From positions 1-40,683 of the forward strand of contig JABDJX010000128.1 in assembly GCA_013003245.1 (NCBI GenBank): a DNA stretch of 40,683 nt. Reading direction: 5' to 3'. The notes beneath the pieces were generated by a model, which was given only the letters and a program-made list of their open reading frames with translations, was not told where the DNA came from and did no database searches. This document shows positions 1 to 8,530 of the stretch, in pieces (position 1 is the first letter of the stretch; each line of letters begins with the position of its first letter). Origin of the DNA: Silicimonas sp. Lineage in GTDB: Bacteria > Pseudomonadota > Alphaproteobacteria > Rhodobacterales > Rhodobacteraceae. The translations under genes and the position numbers were made by a program.

Positions 1-1238
1 AGGTGCATGTCCATCAATTCAACCATGCGTTCAATCACCGGGGCACTTTCTGTTGTTGTGGCCCACCCGGCTTGAGCAAGAGAGGCAGCCTTGTCGGGGG
101 CCAGAAGCGACCGGATCGCCAGCCCCAATTCTGCGGCATTTTTGACCAGCAAACTCGCGTTTGCGTGGGCCAGCCGTTCGAACCGCGCGGGCGTGGCGCT
201 AATCTCTGGTCCATGCAATACAGCAGATCCAAGCGCTGCAGGATCAAATGGATCGCTGGTGGGGCCACTCGGGTCAAACGTGCCGCCGACAAAAGTGGTC
301 GGCGCAAGACGGTACCAAAGCCCCATTTCGTCTGGGACATCGGCAATCAGCACTTGAGTATCAAGGTCCAGTTTGCCCGCAGCAGAGCGTAGAGCGGTGC
401 TCCATCCTTTGCCTTCCAACGCCTGAGCGATGCGACCCGCGTCTTCAAGATCGTTCGGCGCAAGGATCAACATCAGGCGATGGGCTGCGCTAAAAGCCTT
501 GCGGTGCGCAGCCTCGATCTGATCGACTTCGTCGTGCGTAATTCCGGCGGCAAGCCAGATCGGGCGGTTGGCCAGTTGTGCAGCCAGCGCATCGCACTCG
601 GCGTCGATGCACGGCAATGCATGGGTGGTGTCAGACAGCGGGCCCAACACCTCAATCCCAAGAGGGGCTCCCTCCAGATGGCGCACAAGCACGTCAGCCT
701 CCGCGGTCGATGCCGCAAATGCTGTCTGGAATCGGGCGAGAATGTCTCCGGGTGTATAGGCCAGCCGTCGTACGTCCGTTATCGAGCCGCGTTCAGGCGT
801 GGCGAGGTACATCAGAATATCACGTGCGGCCGCTTCCCTGATCAGGTTGGGACGATCCGGAATGCCGAGCATGACGCCCAGGTCCGGTTGCCAGTGATCG
901 AAGAACCGTGTCAGTGACCCTGACGTCTCACCTGGAACCAACTGATGGATGGCAGCTTCCGCCACAGAAGGAATGAGTGGAGTCGCGTCAGGAGTGGTAA
1001 ATAGTGCGTGCACCGGCTCGCCACGCAGATGCGAGAGTTCTTTTGCAATTGCGGTGACGGGGCCAGCGAGGTGACTATGGCTAGCGTGCATCCAAAGAAG
1101 ACATCCGTCGGGCCGCTCTTGGGTTGCCTGCCCCAGGCGCTCTTCGGGATGCACCTCGACCGGCTTGCGGCCAAAGCTGTCTTTGATCCGATGCGCGGCG
1201 CTGAAAAGCCGCGAGATGATGCGGGGTCGGTCGCTCAG
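1..1238 (-). CDS. waaA: Kdo (3-deoxy-D-manno-octulosonic acid) transferase, partial at the window edge
   Basis: An open frame crosses the whole first 1.2 kb on the minus strand and leaves the window without a stop, so the C-terminus is missing. The translation contains CLLWMHASHSHL near the N-terminus, then a long second half with GPLSDT, PIWLAAGITHDE, LILAPNDLEDA and a C-terminal GTFDPSGPTSDPFDPAALGS stretch. This is the layout of WaaA/KdtA glycosyltransferases, which add Kdo to lipid A at the inner membrane. The DUF4170 gene directly upstream is a usual partner in Rhodobacteraceae. The start is unclear. The frame opens at a TGA near 1283, and no ATG, GTG or TTG occurs until GTG at 1154-1152. 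I drew the gene from CTG at 1238-1236, which overlaps the DUF4170 stop; the GTG is the alternative. The family assignment is by remembered similarity. Confidence 0.75.
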   Translation of the reverse strand, partial: MSDRPRIISRLFSAAHRIKDSFGRKPVEVHPEERLGQATQERPDGCLLWMHASHSHLAGPVTAIAKELSHLRGEPVHALFTTPDATPLIPSVAEAAIHQLVPGETSGSLTRFFDHWQPDLGVMLGIPDRPNLIREAAARDILMYLATPERGSITDVRRLAYTPGDILARFQTAFAASTAEADVLVRHLEGAPLGIEVLGPLSDTTHALPCIDAECDALAAQLANRPIWLAAGITHDEVDQIEAAHRKAFSAAHRLMLILAPNDLEDAGRIAQALEGKGWSTALRSAAGKLDLDTQVLIADVPDEMGLWYRLAPTTFVGGTFDPSGPTSDPFDPAALGSAVLHGPEISATPARFERLAHANASLLVKNAAELGLAIRSLLAPDKAASLAQAGWATTTESAPVIERMVELMDMH

Positions 1239-1480
1239 GTGCCCAACTCTTCGGTGGAGGAGGCCTCGGCTTCTTCATCGCGCAGACGGTGGATGTGGGC
1301 GATGTAATAGCGCATGTGTGCATTGTCGACCGTGCGCTGTGCTTCGGATTTCCACGCGTTATAGGCTGACGCATAGTCGGGAAACATGCCCACAATATGA
1401 ATGTCATCGACATCGCGAAAGACGTTGCTGGACGGATCGACAAGCTCTCCTCCAAAGACAAGATGCAGGCGCTGGGGCAT
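1235..1480 (-). CDS. DUF4170 family protein
   Basis: This small 81-residue protein has the conserved core LHLVFGGELVDP, then DIHIVGMFPDYASAYNAWK and AHMRYYIAHIHRL. I recognise it as the DUF4170 family of alphaproteobacteria. The function is unknown. A good ribosome site (GAGAGG) lies 8-10 bases before the ATG. The stop overlaps the upstream end of the Kdo-transferase frame, so the two genes are probably co-transcribed. It is cytoplasmic by composition, with no signal peptide or membrane segment. Confidence 0.85.
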   Translation of the reverse strand: MPQRLHLVFGGELVDPSSNVFRDVDDIHIVGMFPDYASAYNAWKSEAQRTVDNAHMRYYIAHIHRLRDEEAEASSTEELGT

Positions 1481-1684
1481 ATGGGTAACCTCTCTTGGGT
1501 TGCTTTGGGCACGCTACCCTTTAGAGCGGTGGGGTCAAGATTTGGTGTGGGAGGCTTGAAGTTTTGGGTCAGCTTTGCGGGACTTAGCTTCCGTTCGAAG
1601 GAACGGTTCCAATGTCAGCTTTCAAACTTTGGTTCGGAAAGTGATGGGCGCGAAACCACCCCCTTCTATCCACATTGAATTCGA

Positions 1685-2302
1685 CTAAGCCAGATCGACG
1701 CCCTTGTCCGCGAAACGCGCACGAATATCTGACGCTGTATTGTCGCTTGGGTAGTCGACACTCGGCACTGGCAGGCCCAACCAGTCACACAGGGGCTGCC
1801 AGCCGTCACCAAGATTGTGAACCAAAAGCCGCTCGGGCGCGACAGTGGCGATAACGTCGGTGACATTCTTATTGTAGGCCGCAATTGCATAGTCGCGATC
1901 AGCGTATCGCCCTTGAAAGACTTGGTCCGCAACCAGCAAATGCCCCAACCCTTGCGGGTCATCCCCACTTTGAAGGTACTTCAAAAGGGTTGCTTCAAAA
2001 CTGGTCCACCAACTTTCAGCGGACCGCATGGTTAGAATGACCTTTGCCTCAGGATAGACATTGATCAACGTGCGCCAATAGTACGCTGATGGCCAATCAA
2101 CACATGCGGTGTACCCGTCGAAAAGCTTCTCCCAATCGGGTTCGCCACCCTTCGCCAGATCGAGCCACAAAGGTCGAAGCGGCGTTCCTTCCTCAAGTTC
2201 GAACATGTGGTGCGTTGGTCCAACACCCAGAATGTTCAACGCGTTTCGCATTGAATCTGTTCCGGTTCGGCCAAATCCTGTTCCAATAACTTTCAATGCC
2301 AT
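1685..2302 (-). CDS. sulfotransferase family protein
   Basis: This 205-residue protein begins VIGTGFGRTGTDSM, which matches the 5'-phosphosulfate (PAPS) binding loop of the Sulfotransfer_4-like family common in marine alphaproteobacteria. Further family features are YWRTLINVYPEAKVILTMRS near residues 75-95, the usual 3'-phosphate-binding strand with an R-S pair, and a C-terminal HNLGDGWQPLCDWLGLPVP segment. It would transfer sulfate from PAPS to an unknown acceptor. It has no signal peptide. It stands alone: 204 bases separate it from DUF4170, and the next gene is on the other strand. Nothing links it to photosynthesis. Confidence 0.8.
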   Translation of the reverse strand: MALKVIGTGFGRTGTDSMRNALNILGVGPTHHMFELEEGTPLRPLWLDLAKGGEPDWEKLFDGYTACVDWPSAYYWRTLINVYPEAKVILTMRSAESWWTSFEATLLKYLQSGDDPQGLGHLLVADQVFQGRYADRDYAIAAYNKNVTDVIATVAPERLLVHNLGDGWQPLCDWLGLPVPSVDYPSDNTASDIRARFADKGVDLA

Positions 2303-2546
2303 ATGACCGCCCGTACCCTCGAGGAATGTATCTTATCCAGCAGACTCTTTGGGAACGACAAAGTCAACTTGGCGTCAGTGAATAGCGATATTGTCCTGTG
2401 CCAGTTAGAGTTTCCATGCAAGCGCAAACAGTAAGAAGTAAAAACCACAAAGCAGACATTTGAGACTGCGAAGTAAATGCTCCATACGGACTCAGAGCGG
2501 TCATCTGACAGTTTTGGTCAGGAAAGGCAGCCCTTAAACTTGCTCA

Positions 2547-2577
2547 AAGGTCGGCTATGCGGGACAAAGCCGACCTT
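2547..2577. repeat. 10-bp inverted repeat in the 334-bp gap before the methyltransferase gene
   Basis: AAGGTCGGCT and AGCCGACCTT are perfect complements separated by 11 bases. They lie about 60 bases before the methyltransferase start, within a gene-free stretch (2303-2636) that otherwise shows nothing I can identify. It may be a hairpin in the leader, an operator or a copy of a dispersed element. Confidence 0.5.
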
Positions 2578-2636
2578 GGTCGATTTCCCGTTTGCGCGTA
2601 AAGTTCATGCGACGGCATCGAACCGCGGGGCAAACA

Positions 2637-3581
2637 ATGAGACGCGCTTTCCTTGACAGCTTTCCACTTATTTTGGGTGAGGGGTCCATGTACGAACGCC
2701 TTCGACGTGGTGCAAGCGCGGCATTTGACCCCGACATCGCCTACGCCGGCATGTTGTACGACGAGGGCGAACGAGAAGTGCTTGCAGCGACGCACCGCGA
2801 GTATCTCGATATTGGTCAACAATATGGTCTGCCGATGGTCGCTGGTACGCCCACTTGGCACGCAAATGCATCCCGCATCGCAAAGTCAGCTCACGCCGAA
2901 AGATCGATAAACGCCGATGGCTGCGAATTCATGAAAGCGCTCCGCCAAAGCTATGGACCTGACGCTGCACCGATTTTGATTGCGGGTGTGACCGGCCCAT
3001 TCGGCGATGGGTATAAGCCAGAGGAAGCTCCGGACACTGCAGCCGCGATCGATTTGCATACACCGCAGATCGCCTCGCTCGCCGAGGCAGGCATCGATTT
3101 CTTCAAGGTACAGACTTTACCAAGCGTCGCTGAAGCACGCGGCATTGCCAAAGTCCTCGGCACGACAGGCAAACCCTACGTCCTGAGCTTTGTAATTCGC
3201 CGAGACGGTTGCGTCCTTGACGGCACGCCACTCGATCTTGCCATCAGCACAATTGACGACCAAACACGAAATCCGCCTGCAAGCTACGCCGTCAATTGCG
3301 TGCACACATCGGTTTTCTCCGCAGCTTATTCACTAATCCATGATCGCAGCGCGACTGCCGCCGAGCGTATTCTTGGCATTGACGCCAATACATCCGCGAA
3401 GACCCCCGAAGAACTCGACGGGCTATCAGAAATTGATACCGAAGCACCTGATGATTTTGGCAAAAACGTATCGGCACTGAACGAGAATTTCGGGATTGCC
3501 TACCTTGGTGGTTGCTGTGGTTCCTCTACCGAACACATCGCCGCGCTCGCCGCCCAGTGCGTTGCAAAACGGGACGTCTAG
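2637..3581 (+). CDS. homocysteine S-methyltransferase family protein
   Basis: This protein of about 314 residues has the zinc-site cysteines of the family: Cys221 in AVNCVHTS and the pair Cys293/Cys294 in LGGCCGSS near the C-terminus. The central IAGVTGPFGDGY and IDFFKVQTLPS segments fit the (beta/alpha)8 barrel. It probably transfers a methyl group from a donor such as S-methylmethionine or a betaine to homocysteine or a related thiol; the donor cannot be told. I chose ATG 2637 because MRRAFLDSFPLILGEGS fits the expected N-terminus and GCGGGG precedes it. In-frame TTG 2592 and ATG 2607 would add 15 or 10 residues. It faces the BisC-like gene convergently. Confidence 0.82.
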   Translation: MRRAFLDSFPLILGEGSMYERLRRGASAAFDPDIAYAGMLYDEGEREVLAATHREYLDIGQQYGLPMVAGTPTWHANASRIAKSAHAERSINADGCEFMKALRQSYGPDAAPILIAGVTGPFGDGYKPEEAPDTAAAIDLHTPQIASLAEAGIDFFKVQTLPSVAEARGIAKVLGTTGKPYVLSFVIRRDGCVLDGTPLDLAISTIDDQTRNPPASYAVNCVHTSVFSAAYSLIHDRSATAAERILGIDANTSAKTPEELDGLSEIDTEAPDDFGKNVSALNENFGIAYLGGCCGSSTEHIAALAAQCVAKRDV

Positions 3582-3662
3582 GACTTGTTTCCTACTTGCA
3601 CAGTGTGCCGATGAAAATGACGGCTGCGGGCTCAAACCTGTCATCCGGGAGGTCTTTCCCCG

Positions 3663-5960
3663 TTATAGGTTTGACGTCACCTCCGGCGCCTCAAACGCCT
3701 TCACCTCCGGCAACTCCCCCTCCCACTTCTCCACTGTCACCAGCGTTGTGTGGGCGATGTTGCCTTGGGCGAGTGAAGACGTGCCCTTGTCGAGCGTCAG
3801 GATGTTGGGGTTGCCGTGCACGCAGGTCCATGTGCCGTTGATCAGTTGAGGATCGAACCATGCGCCGGTTGCCAAGGCGATGGCGTCGCTGCGGATGCCA
3901 TCTGAAACCTCGGCGCTGGCAAGGCAAGCGCCGCGGGCGTTTTTCAGGCAGATAAAGTCGCCCTCTTCGATGCCGCGCGCGGCGGCAGTATCAGGGTGCA
4001 GCGTGGCGATCTCGCGGCCTTTGCGTTTGCGGGTGGCGGCATGGCTGCCGCTGTCGAGCTGGCTGTGCAGCTTTGTGCCAGGCTGGCCCGAGATCAGGTG
4101 CAGGTCTTGCGGGGCGGCGTTGCCTGTCCATTCGGTTGGTGTGATCCATGTTGGATGGCCCGCGCAGTCGGGCAGGCCCATGCGGGCAATCGGCGGGCAG
4201 ACGATCTCGATTTTGCCGGTCTCGGTTGGCAGCGGCGCGCCCGTCGGGTCTGCAATAAAGTCGGAAAACAGGATACGGCGGTCCACGGAGGCGGGGAGTG
4301 TCAGGCGGCCTTCTGCTTTGAAGTCCTCAAAAGTCGGCATGTCGTGACCGGACGCCTTTGCTGCTTTTTCCCCTTCGGTCCAAAGCCATTCGATCCAGTC
4401 GTCCGTGCTGCGGCCTTCGGTAAACGCGTCCTGCACATCAAACCGCTTTGCAAGATCAGCGAAGATGGCGTGATCGTCGCGTGCCTCGCCTAAGGGCGCC
4501 ATGACCTTGCTCATCCAGACCAGCCCGTTTTCGCGGCCGTTGGTCATCAGATCGCAGCGCTCCAGCGGCGTAGTGCTGGGCAGGACGATGTCGGCGCGCT
4601 TGGCTGTGGCTGTCCACCAGGGCTCATGCGTGATGACAGTCTCGGGCTGACACCAGGCGTGTTCAAGTCGCATCAGATCCTGATGATGGTGGTAGGGGTT
4701 GCCACCGACCCAATAGACAAGGCGGGTATCGGGATACGTGCGGGTTTCGCCGTTGTATTGGTATTGCTGGCCGGGGTGCAGCAGCATGTCGGCGATACGC
4801 GCGACGGGGATGAAACTATCGACCGGGTTCTGCCCTTGCGGGACCGCGGGCCAGGGAATGCGGTGCGACCGCTTGCCGACAACATCCGTTGATCCATAGC
4901 CAAACCCGAAGCCGCCGCCTGGGGTGCCGATCTGGCCCAGCATGGCGGCGAGTGTCAGGCCCATCCAAAGCGTTTGCTCGCCATGGTCAGCCCGTTGCAT
5001 GCCCCATGTCAGCGCAATCATTGTCGTATGGGTGGACATCCGGCAGGCAAGCTCACGGATCGCCTCGGGTGCGATGTCGCAGATCTTGGCGGCCCACGCG
5101 GCGTCTTTGGGTTGCCCGTCTTTTGCGCCGGTCAGGTAAGCTTCGAACTTGGGCCAGCCGTTGCAGAAGCGATGCAGGAAGGCCTCGTTGTGCAACCCAC
5201 GACGGTGCCATTCATGCGCGATGCCCAGCATCAGTGCGGTGTCGGTGTTTGGCCGAAGCGGGATCCACTCAGGCGCATTTTCGGCTGCATAATCACCCTT
5301 TATGGGCGAGACGTTGATCGCCTTCATGCCGCGCTCATGCGCCTTGCTCAGCCAGTGCTCGGTTTCGTGACGCGCCACGCCGCTTGATGCGATTTGAGCC
5401 GTGCGCCCTGAGATGCCGCCAAATGCTACCAGCAGTTCGGTGTGTTCCGAGATGGTTTGCAGGTCGGTCATCTGCGCCTGCAACTGGCTGTTGGTCAGAC
5501 CGGTGATGTGGGGAAACAGAACCTCGGCGGCCGCATGGCTATAGGTTTCGCGTGAATACGTGTAACCGCCGATCAGGTTCAAAAAGCGCCGCATCTGCGA
5601 CTGGGCGTGGTGAAAGCGCCCGGCGCTGGCCCAGCCGTAAGAGCCTGCGTAGATCGCTTCGTTGCCGTGGTCTGCGCGCACGCGTTTCAGCTCGCCCGCT
5701 ACCAGATCAAGTGCGGTATCCCAGTCAACCTCGACAAAACTGTCGTTGCTGCATCTTTTGCCTCGGTCGCGGGATGCAAGCCAGCTTTTGCGAATGGCTG
5801 GTTTCAAGACCCGTGTGCGCGTGTCTCGGCTCGCGTCAACCCATCCGTTTCCGATTGAAGAGGGGGATGGGTCGTCAGACACGGACTTTAACACAGGACC
5901 ATCCGGTGTGTCGGTGATCTCGTAGGTGCCCCAATGGGCGGACGTGTAGCGCCTGTTCAT
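3663..5960 (-). CDS. molybdopterin-guanine-dinucleotide S-/N-oxide reductase, BisC-like
   Basis: This 765-residue enzyme belongs to the DMSO/TMAO/biotin-sulfoxide reductase family. The motif IYAGSYGWASAGRFHHAQ carries the expected molybdenum-ligand serine at residue 107. HEPWWTATAKRADIVLPSTT and NGRENGLVW are further cofactor-domain motifs. The C-terminal part has GKIEIVCPP, LHSQLDSGSH and VHGNPNILTLDKGTSSLAQG. There is no twin-arginine signal and no N-terminal [4Fe-4S] cysteine set, so it is probably cytoplasmic and BisC-like, reducing sulfoxides (biotin or methionine sulfoxide) or N-oxides; the substrate is not fixed by sequence. GGAGAG precedes the ATG. It is on the same strand as bchO, 67 bases downstream of it, and marks the edge of the photosynthesis cluster. 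Confidence 0.88.
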   Translation of the reverse strand: MNRRYTSAHWGTYEITDTPDGPVLKSVSDDPSPSSIGNGWVDASRDTRTRVLKPAIRKSWLASRDRGKRCSNDSFVEVDWDTALDLVAGELKRVRADHGNEAIYAGSYGWASAGRFHHAQSQMRRFLNLIGGYTYSRETYSHAAAEVLFPHITGLTNSQLQAQMTDLQTISEHTELLVAFGGISGRTAQIASSGVARHETEHWLSKAHERGMKAINVSPIKGDYAAENAPEWIPLRPNTDTALMLGIAHEWHRRGLHNEAFLHRFCNGWPKFEAYLTGAKDGQPKDAAWAAKICDIAPEAIRELACRMSTHTTMIALTWGMQRADHGEQTLWMGLTLAAMLGQIGTPGGGFGFGYGSTDVVGKRSHRIPWPAVPQGQNPVDSFIPVARIADMLLHPGQQYQYNGETRTYPDTRLVYWVGGNPYHHHQDLMRLEHAWCQPETVITHEPWWTATAKRADIVLPSTTPLERCDLMTNGRENGLVWMSKVMAPLGEARDDHAIFADLAKRFDVQDAFTEGRSTDDWIEWLWTEGEKAAKASGHDMPTFEDFKAEGRLTLPASVDRRILFSDFIADPTGAPLPTETGKIEIVCPPIARMGLPDCAGHPTWITPTEWTGNAAPQDLHLISGQPGTKLHSQLDSGSHAATRKRKGREIATLHPDTAAARGIEEGDFICLKNARGACLASAEVSDGIRSDAIALATGAWFDPQLINGTWTCVHGNPNILTLDKGTSSLAQGNIAHTTLVTVEKWEGELPEVKAFEAPEVTSNL

Positions 5961-6027
5961 AGCGCATTCTCTCCAATGTGGCGCTTGCAGGTGAATAAGC
6001 GAGCGCGCGTTTCAAGGGAAGAGAGTT

Positions 6028-6897
6028 TCACGAAAGCACCGCCGTTTGCGTGGCGAAATCGGTGATTAAATCCGCGCAGATTTCGGGCGCCTCTTCGTGC
6101 GCTAGGTGACCCAGATCGGGCAAAATCCTGCATGTCGCATTTGGCATAATATTTGTCGCGTTTTGCGAGTCTCTGACTGGCACGGCCTTGTCGCCCTCAG
6201 CGGCAAGAAACAGGGTTTGCGATCGGATGTCAGGCAGTCGCCTGAGCAAATCATCGAGAGACCACTGGGCCATCATCGCCAGCGTTGCGTCTACGTGATC
6301 ACGGTTGCGGGCAAGGCGGCGATAGAGTGCAAGGTCCTCGGGCGGCAGTTTTGAACCAGTGCCGTTGATAAGCCTGGTGATGTTGGCCTGACTGGTAGAC
6401 GTAGCGACAAACAGCTCAGCCGTGAACGGGGCCAAGGCAAGGAATTTGGCAGTGAGCGGGAAGAGCCACCCGGCGACGCCCTTGAAGTTTCCCAGTGCCG
6501 CGTTGATGCCGACAATGGGCGGTGCTGTGCCTAACTCTTCGCTCAGGCGCAAAGCAATGGCGGCACCGGCAGAGTGGCCGACCAAAAGATCGGGCTGCCA
6601 CCCTTCATGGTCCATCAGGTGCTTTATGTCATGTGCCATCGGATCCAATCCGCAGCGGGCGCGGTTTCCCAGATGGGTGAAGCCCTGACCGGGCAGATCA
6701 AAGGCCACCACATGAAAGTGCCTTGCTAAAAGTGGAAAAAGCCCGCGCCAACTTTGAGTTGCCGCCCCAGCACCGTGGATCAGAAGAAGTGTGGGGCCGA
6801 TGCCCCCCTCCTGCACATGCCAGCGGTGCGGTGCGCAGTTTACGATCCGCGAATGCTCAGTCAGCGGCCAGTCGGTGGCGTCGTCAGGCCAGCGCAT
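6028..6897 (-). CDS. bchO: BchO, alpha/beta-hydrolase-fold protein of the Mg-chelatase locus
   Basis: This alpha/beta hydrolase has 289 residues from the start chosen. The oxyanion segment LLLIHGAGAATQSW lies near residue 41, the nucleophile elbow GHSAG at 107-111 (Ser109), and a late PDLGHLAHEE supplies the catalytic His. The order bchI-bchD-bchO is the standard one, and BchO is regarded as an accessory factor for bacteriochlorophyll synthesis; its exact reaction is not settled. A start 20 codons upstream is possible, but MRWPDDATDWPLTEHSR is the typical BchO N-terminus. That ATG overlaps the last 14 bases of bchD, which implies translational coupling. Confidence 0.92.
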   Translation of the reverse strand: MRWPDDATDWPLTEHSRIVNCAPHRWHVQEGGIGPTLLLIHGAGAATQSWRGLFPLLARHFHVVAFDLPGQGFTHLGNRARCGLDPMAHDIKHLMDHEGWQPDLLVGHSAGAAIALRLSEELGTAPPIVGINAALGNFKGVAGWLFPLTAKFLALAPFTAELFVATSTSQANITRLINGTGSKLPPEDLALYRRLARNRDHVDATLAMMAQWSLDDLLRRLPDIRSQTLFLAAEGDKAVPVRDSQNATNIMPNATCRILPDLGHLAHEEAPEICADLITDFATQTAVLS

Positions 6898-8530
6898 CAG
6901 AGACAGCCGTGGCAAGGCGTTTGGCATCGGCGCGTGGCAACGGGATGTAGTGCCCAAGCGCGGTTTGAGAGAGTGTTTTCAGGTCCGGCTCGGGTCGGGT
7001 GCCGGTGTCGATGACAAGGGTTTCCACACCTTCGGCGGCGATCATCTGGGCCAGCCGTTTCGCATCCTCGCGCGCGTCCTTGCGGTTCGGTTGACCGTCA
7101 AGAGCGATATTGGCGCGCCCGTCGGTGAGCAAGGCGATTGTTGGCGTCAGGCCCTTGCGCGCGGCTGTGCGCGCAACTTCCAAAGCCGCCTGCAGACCTG
7201 CGGCAAGGGGTGTGCCGCCACCGCCCGGCAATGCAGCAAGGCGACGCTTTGTCTGCACAAGCGACCGAGTGGGCGGCAACAAAACCTCAGCGGCCTCTCC
7301 GCGAAAGGCAACGAGGGCCACATGATCGCGGCGGGCATAGGCCTCGGCCAAGAGCAATTCGACAGCGCCTTTGGCTTCGGCCAATCGCGCGAAGGCTGCT
7401 GAGCCTGAGGCGTCGACGGCAAAGACCAAAAGGCGGTCGGAGGTCTCTTCGAACCGCTTGATATGAAAATCATTGGGGCGGATGTGGACGCCCTTTTCGC
7501 TGGAGGACTTTGCGCGGATTGTCTGCCAAGGGGCGGCGGCGCGTAGGGTGGCCACGATATCTAGCCGGGTTGTGCCGTCGAGCTTGCCTTGGCGCGCGGG
7601 CAGGGGGCGACCCCTGCGGTTGCCCCTTTTCTTTGCACCAGAGCCGCTGCCAGTGGCGCGGCGGATGCGGCCACTGGAAAGGCGGGCAAGAAGGTCTGGC
7701 GGCAAGGCAGCTTTGACGGCTTCCAGCAGGATGTCGTCGTCAAGTGTTGGGTTTTGAGGTTTGCTCTCAGCATCGTCGGGCGTGTCTTGCGGCTGGTTGT
7801 CAGGGTGTTCGTCTTCGACCGAAGGCATTTGGGTTGCGCGGTGAGCAAGCACCAGCATGCCGGCGACCAAGATGTCTGCCTCATCCACAGTTTCATGCGT
7901 CATCAAGGCCGCGTGGGCCCGCGCGCAGCGAAAGGCAAGGTGCAGTGCGCGCAGGCTGTGAATGCCGAATTGCGCGGCCAACGTGGCGAGTGCCTCGATG
8001 TCAGAGGCACATGTAGGTAGCTTTGTCAGGCGAGATTGCGCTTTTCTGATGACGTCGGGATCTGATGCGGTTTTGACATTCATCCGCGCCGGAATCATGT
8101 CAGTCTCGATGCGAAAGGCCAGCCTGTCTTCCAGCACCCGCGCAAGGACTTCGTCGTCAATGCCTTCGTCAAGAGCGATGGCGGTACGCCCCTCGTCCAG
8201 AGCACTAGCGAGGCGCGCAGCACGCTCTGGCGTCAGCCGCTCGGCCATGGGTAAAAGCAGCGTTGCGGCATTTCCAAGCGCGCCCTCTGCGTGGACAAGT
8301 TTGCGGTTGCTCAGGGTCCGGGCAACGTCAAGGCCGCCGTTAAGCTGTGCATCGGTGACGGTCGGAGCAATGCGCGCATGGGGGCGAGGCAGCGCCGAAA
8401 GATCAGCGACAAGCGCGTCACGCGCGGGGCCAGCGCGCCCCCTAATCACGATGCCGCCAAGGCCCACGGGGTCTATCGCCAGCAGCGTCAGCGCCAGTTT
8501 GGCCTGATCAAGAGGCAGCGGCGCATCCAT
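6884..8530 (-). CDS. bchD: magnesium chelatase subunit D
   Basis: BchD (548 residues) forms a two-tier ring with BchI and couples ATP hydrolysis to Mg insertion into protoporphyrin IX on BchH. The N-terminal AAA+ domain (about 1-230) is degenerate: the P-loop position reads GRAGPARDA with no Lys-Ser. A linker rich in Asp, Glu and Pro follows (about 240-275), then a basic SGAKKRGNRRGR patch. The C-terminal von Willebrand A domain carries the MIDAS motif DASGS (about residue 375) and LLTDGRAN. The ATG overlaps the bchI stop by one base (TGATG). Confidence 0.96.
   Translation of the reverse strand: MDAPLPLDQAKLALTLLAIDPVGLGGIVIRGRAGPARDALVADLSALPRPHARIAPTVTDAQLNGGLDVARTLSNRKLVHAEGALGNAATLLLPMAERLTPERAARLASALDEGRTAIALDEGIDDEVLARVLEDRLAFRIETDMIPARMNVKTASDPDVIRKAQSRLTKLPTCASDIEALATLAAQFGIHSLRALHLAFRCARAHAALMTHETVDEADILVAGMLVLAHRATQMPSVEDEHPDNQPQDTPDDAESKPQNPTLDDDILLEAVKAALPPDLLARLSSGRIRRATGSGSGAKKRGNRRGRPLPARQGKLDGTTRLDIVATLRAAAPWQTIRAKSSSEKGVHIRPNDFHIKRFEETSDRLLVFAVDASGSAAFARLAEAKGAVELLLAEAYARRDHVALVAFRGEAAEVLLPPTRSLVQTKRRLAALPGGGGTPLAAGLQAALEVARTAARKGLTPTIALLTDGRANIALDGQPNRKDAREDAKRLAQMIAAEGVETLVIDTGTRPEPDLKTLSQTALGHYIPLPRADAKRLATAVSDALA

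Noticed and set aside
480-917. 145-codon plus-strand frame in the first kilobase
   Set aside because: The minus strand holds a continuous Kdo-transferase frame with clear family sequence over the same bases.
1591-1606. CCGTTC/GAACGG inverted repeat upstream of DUF4170
   Set aside because: Only six base pairs with no T-run or known operator match; this is within chance expectation.
3582-3662. Possible terminator between the convergent methyltransferase and BisC-like genes
   Set aside because: I could find only weak, mismatched pairing and no T-run.
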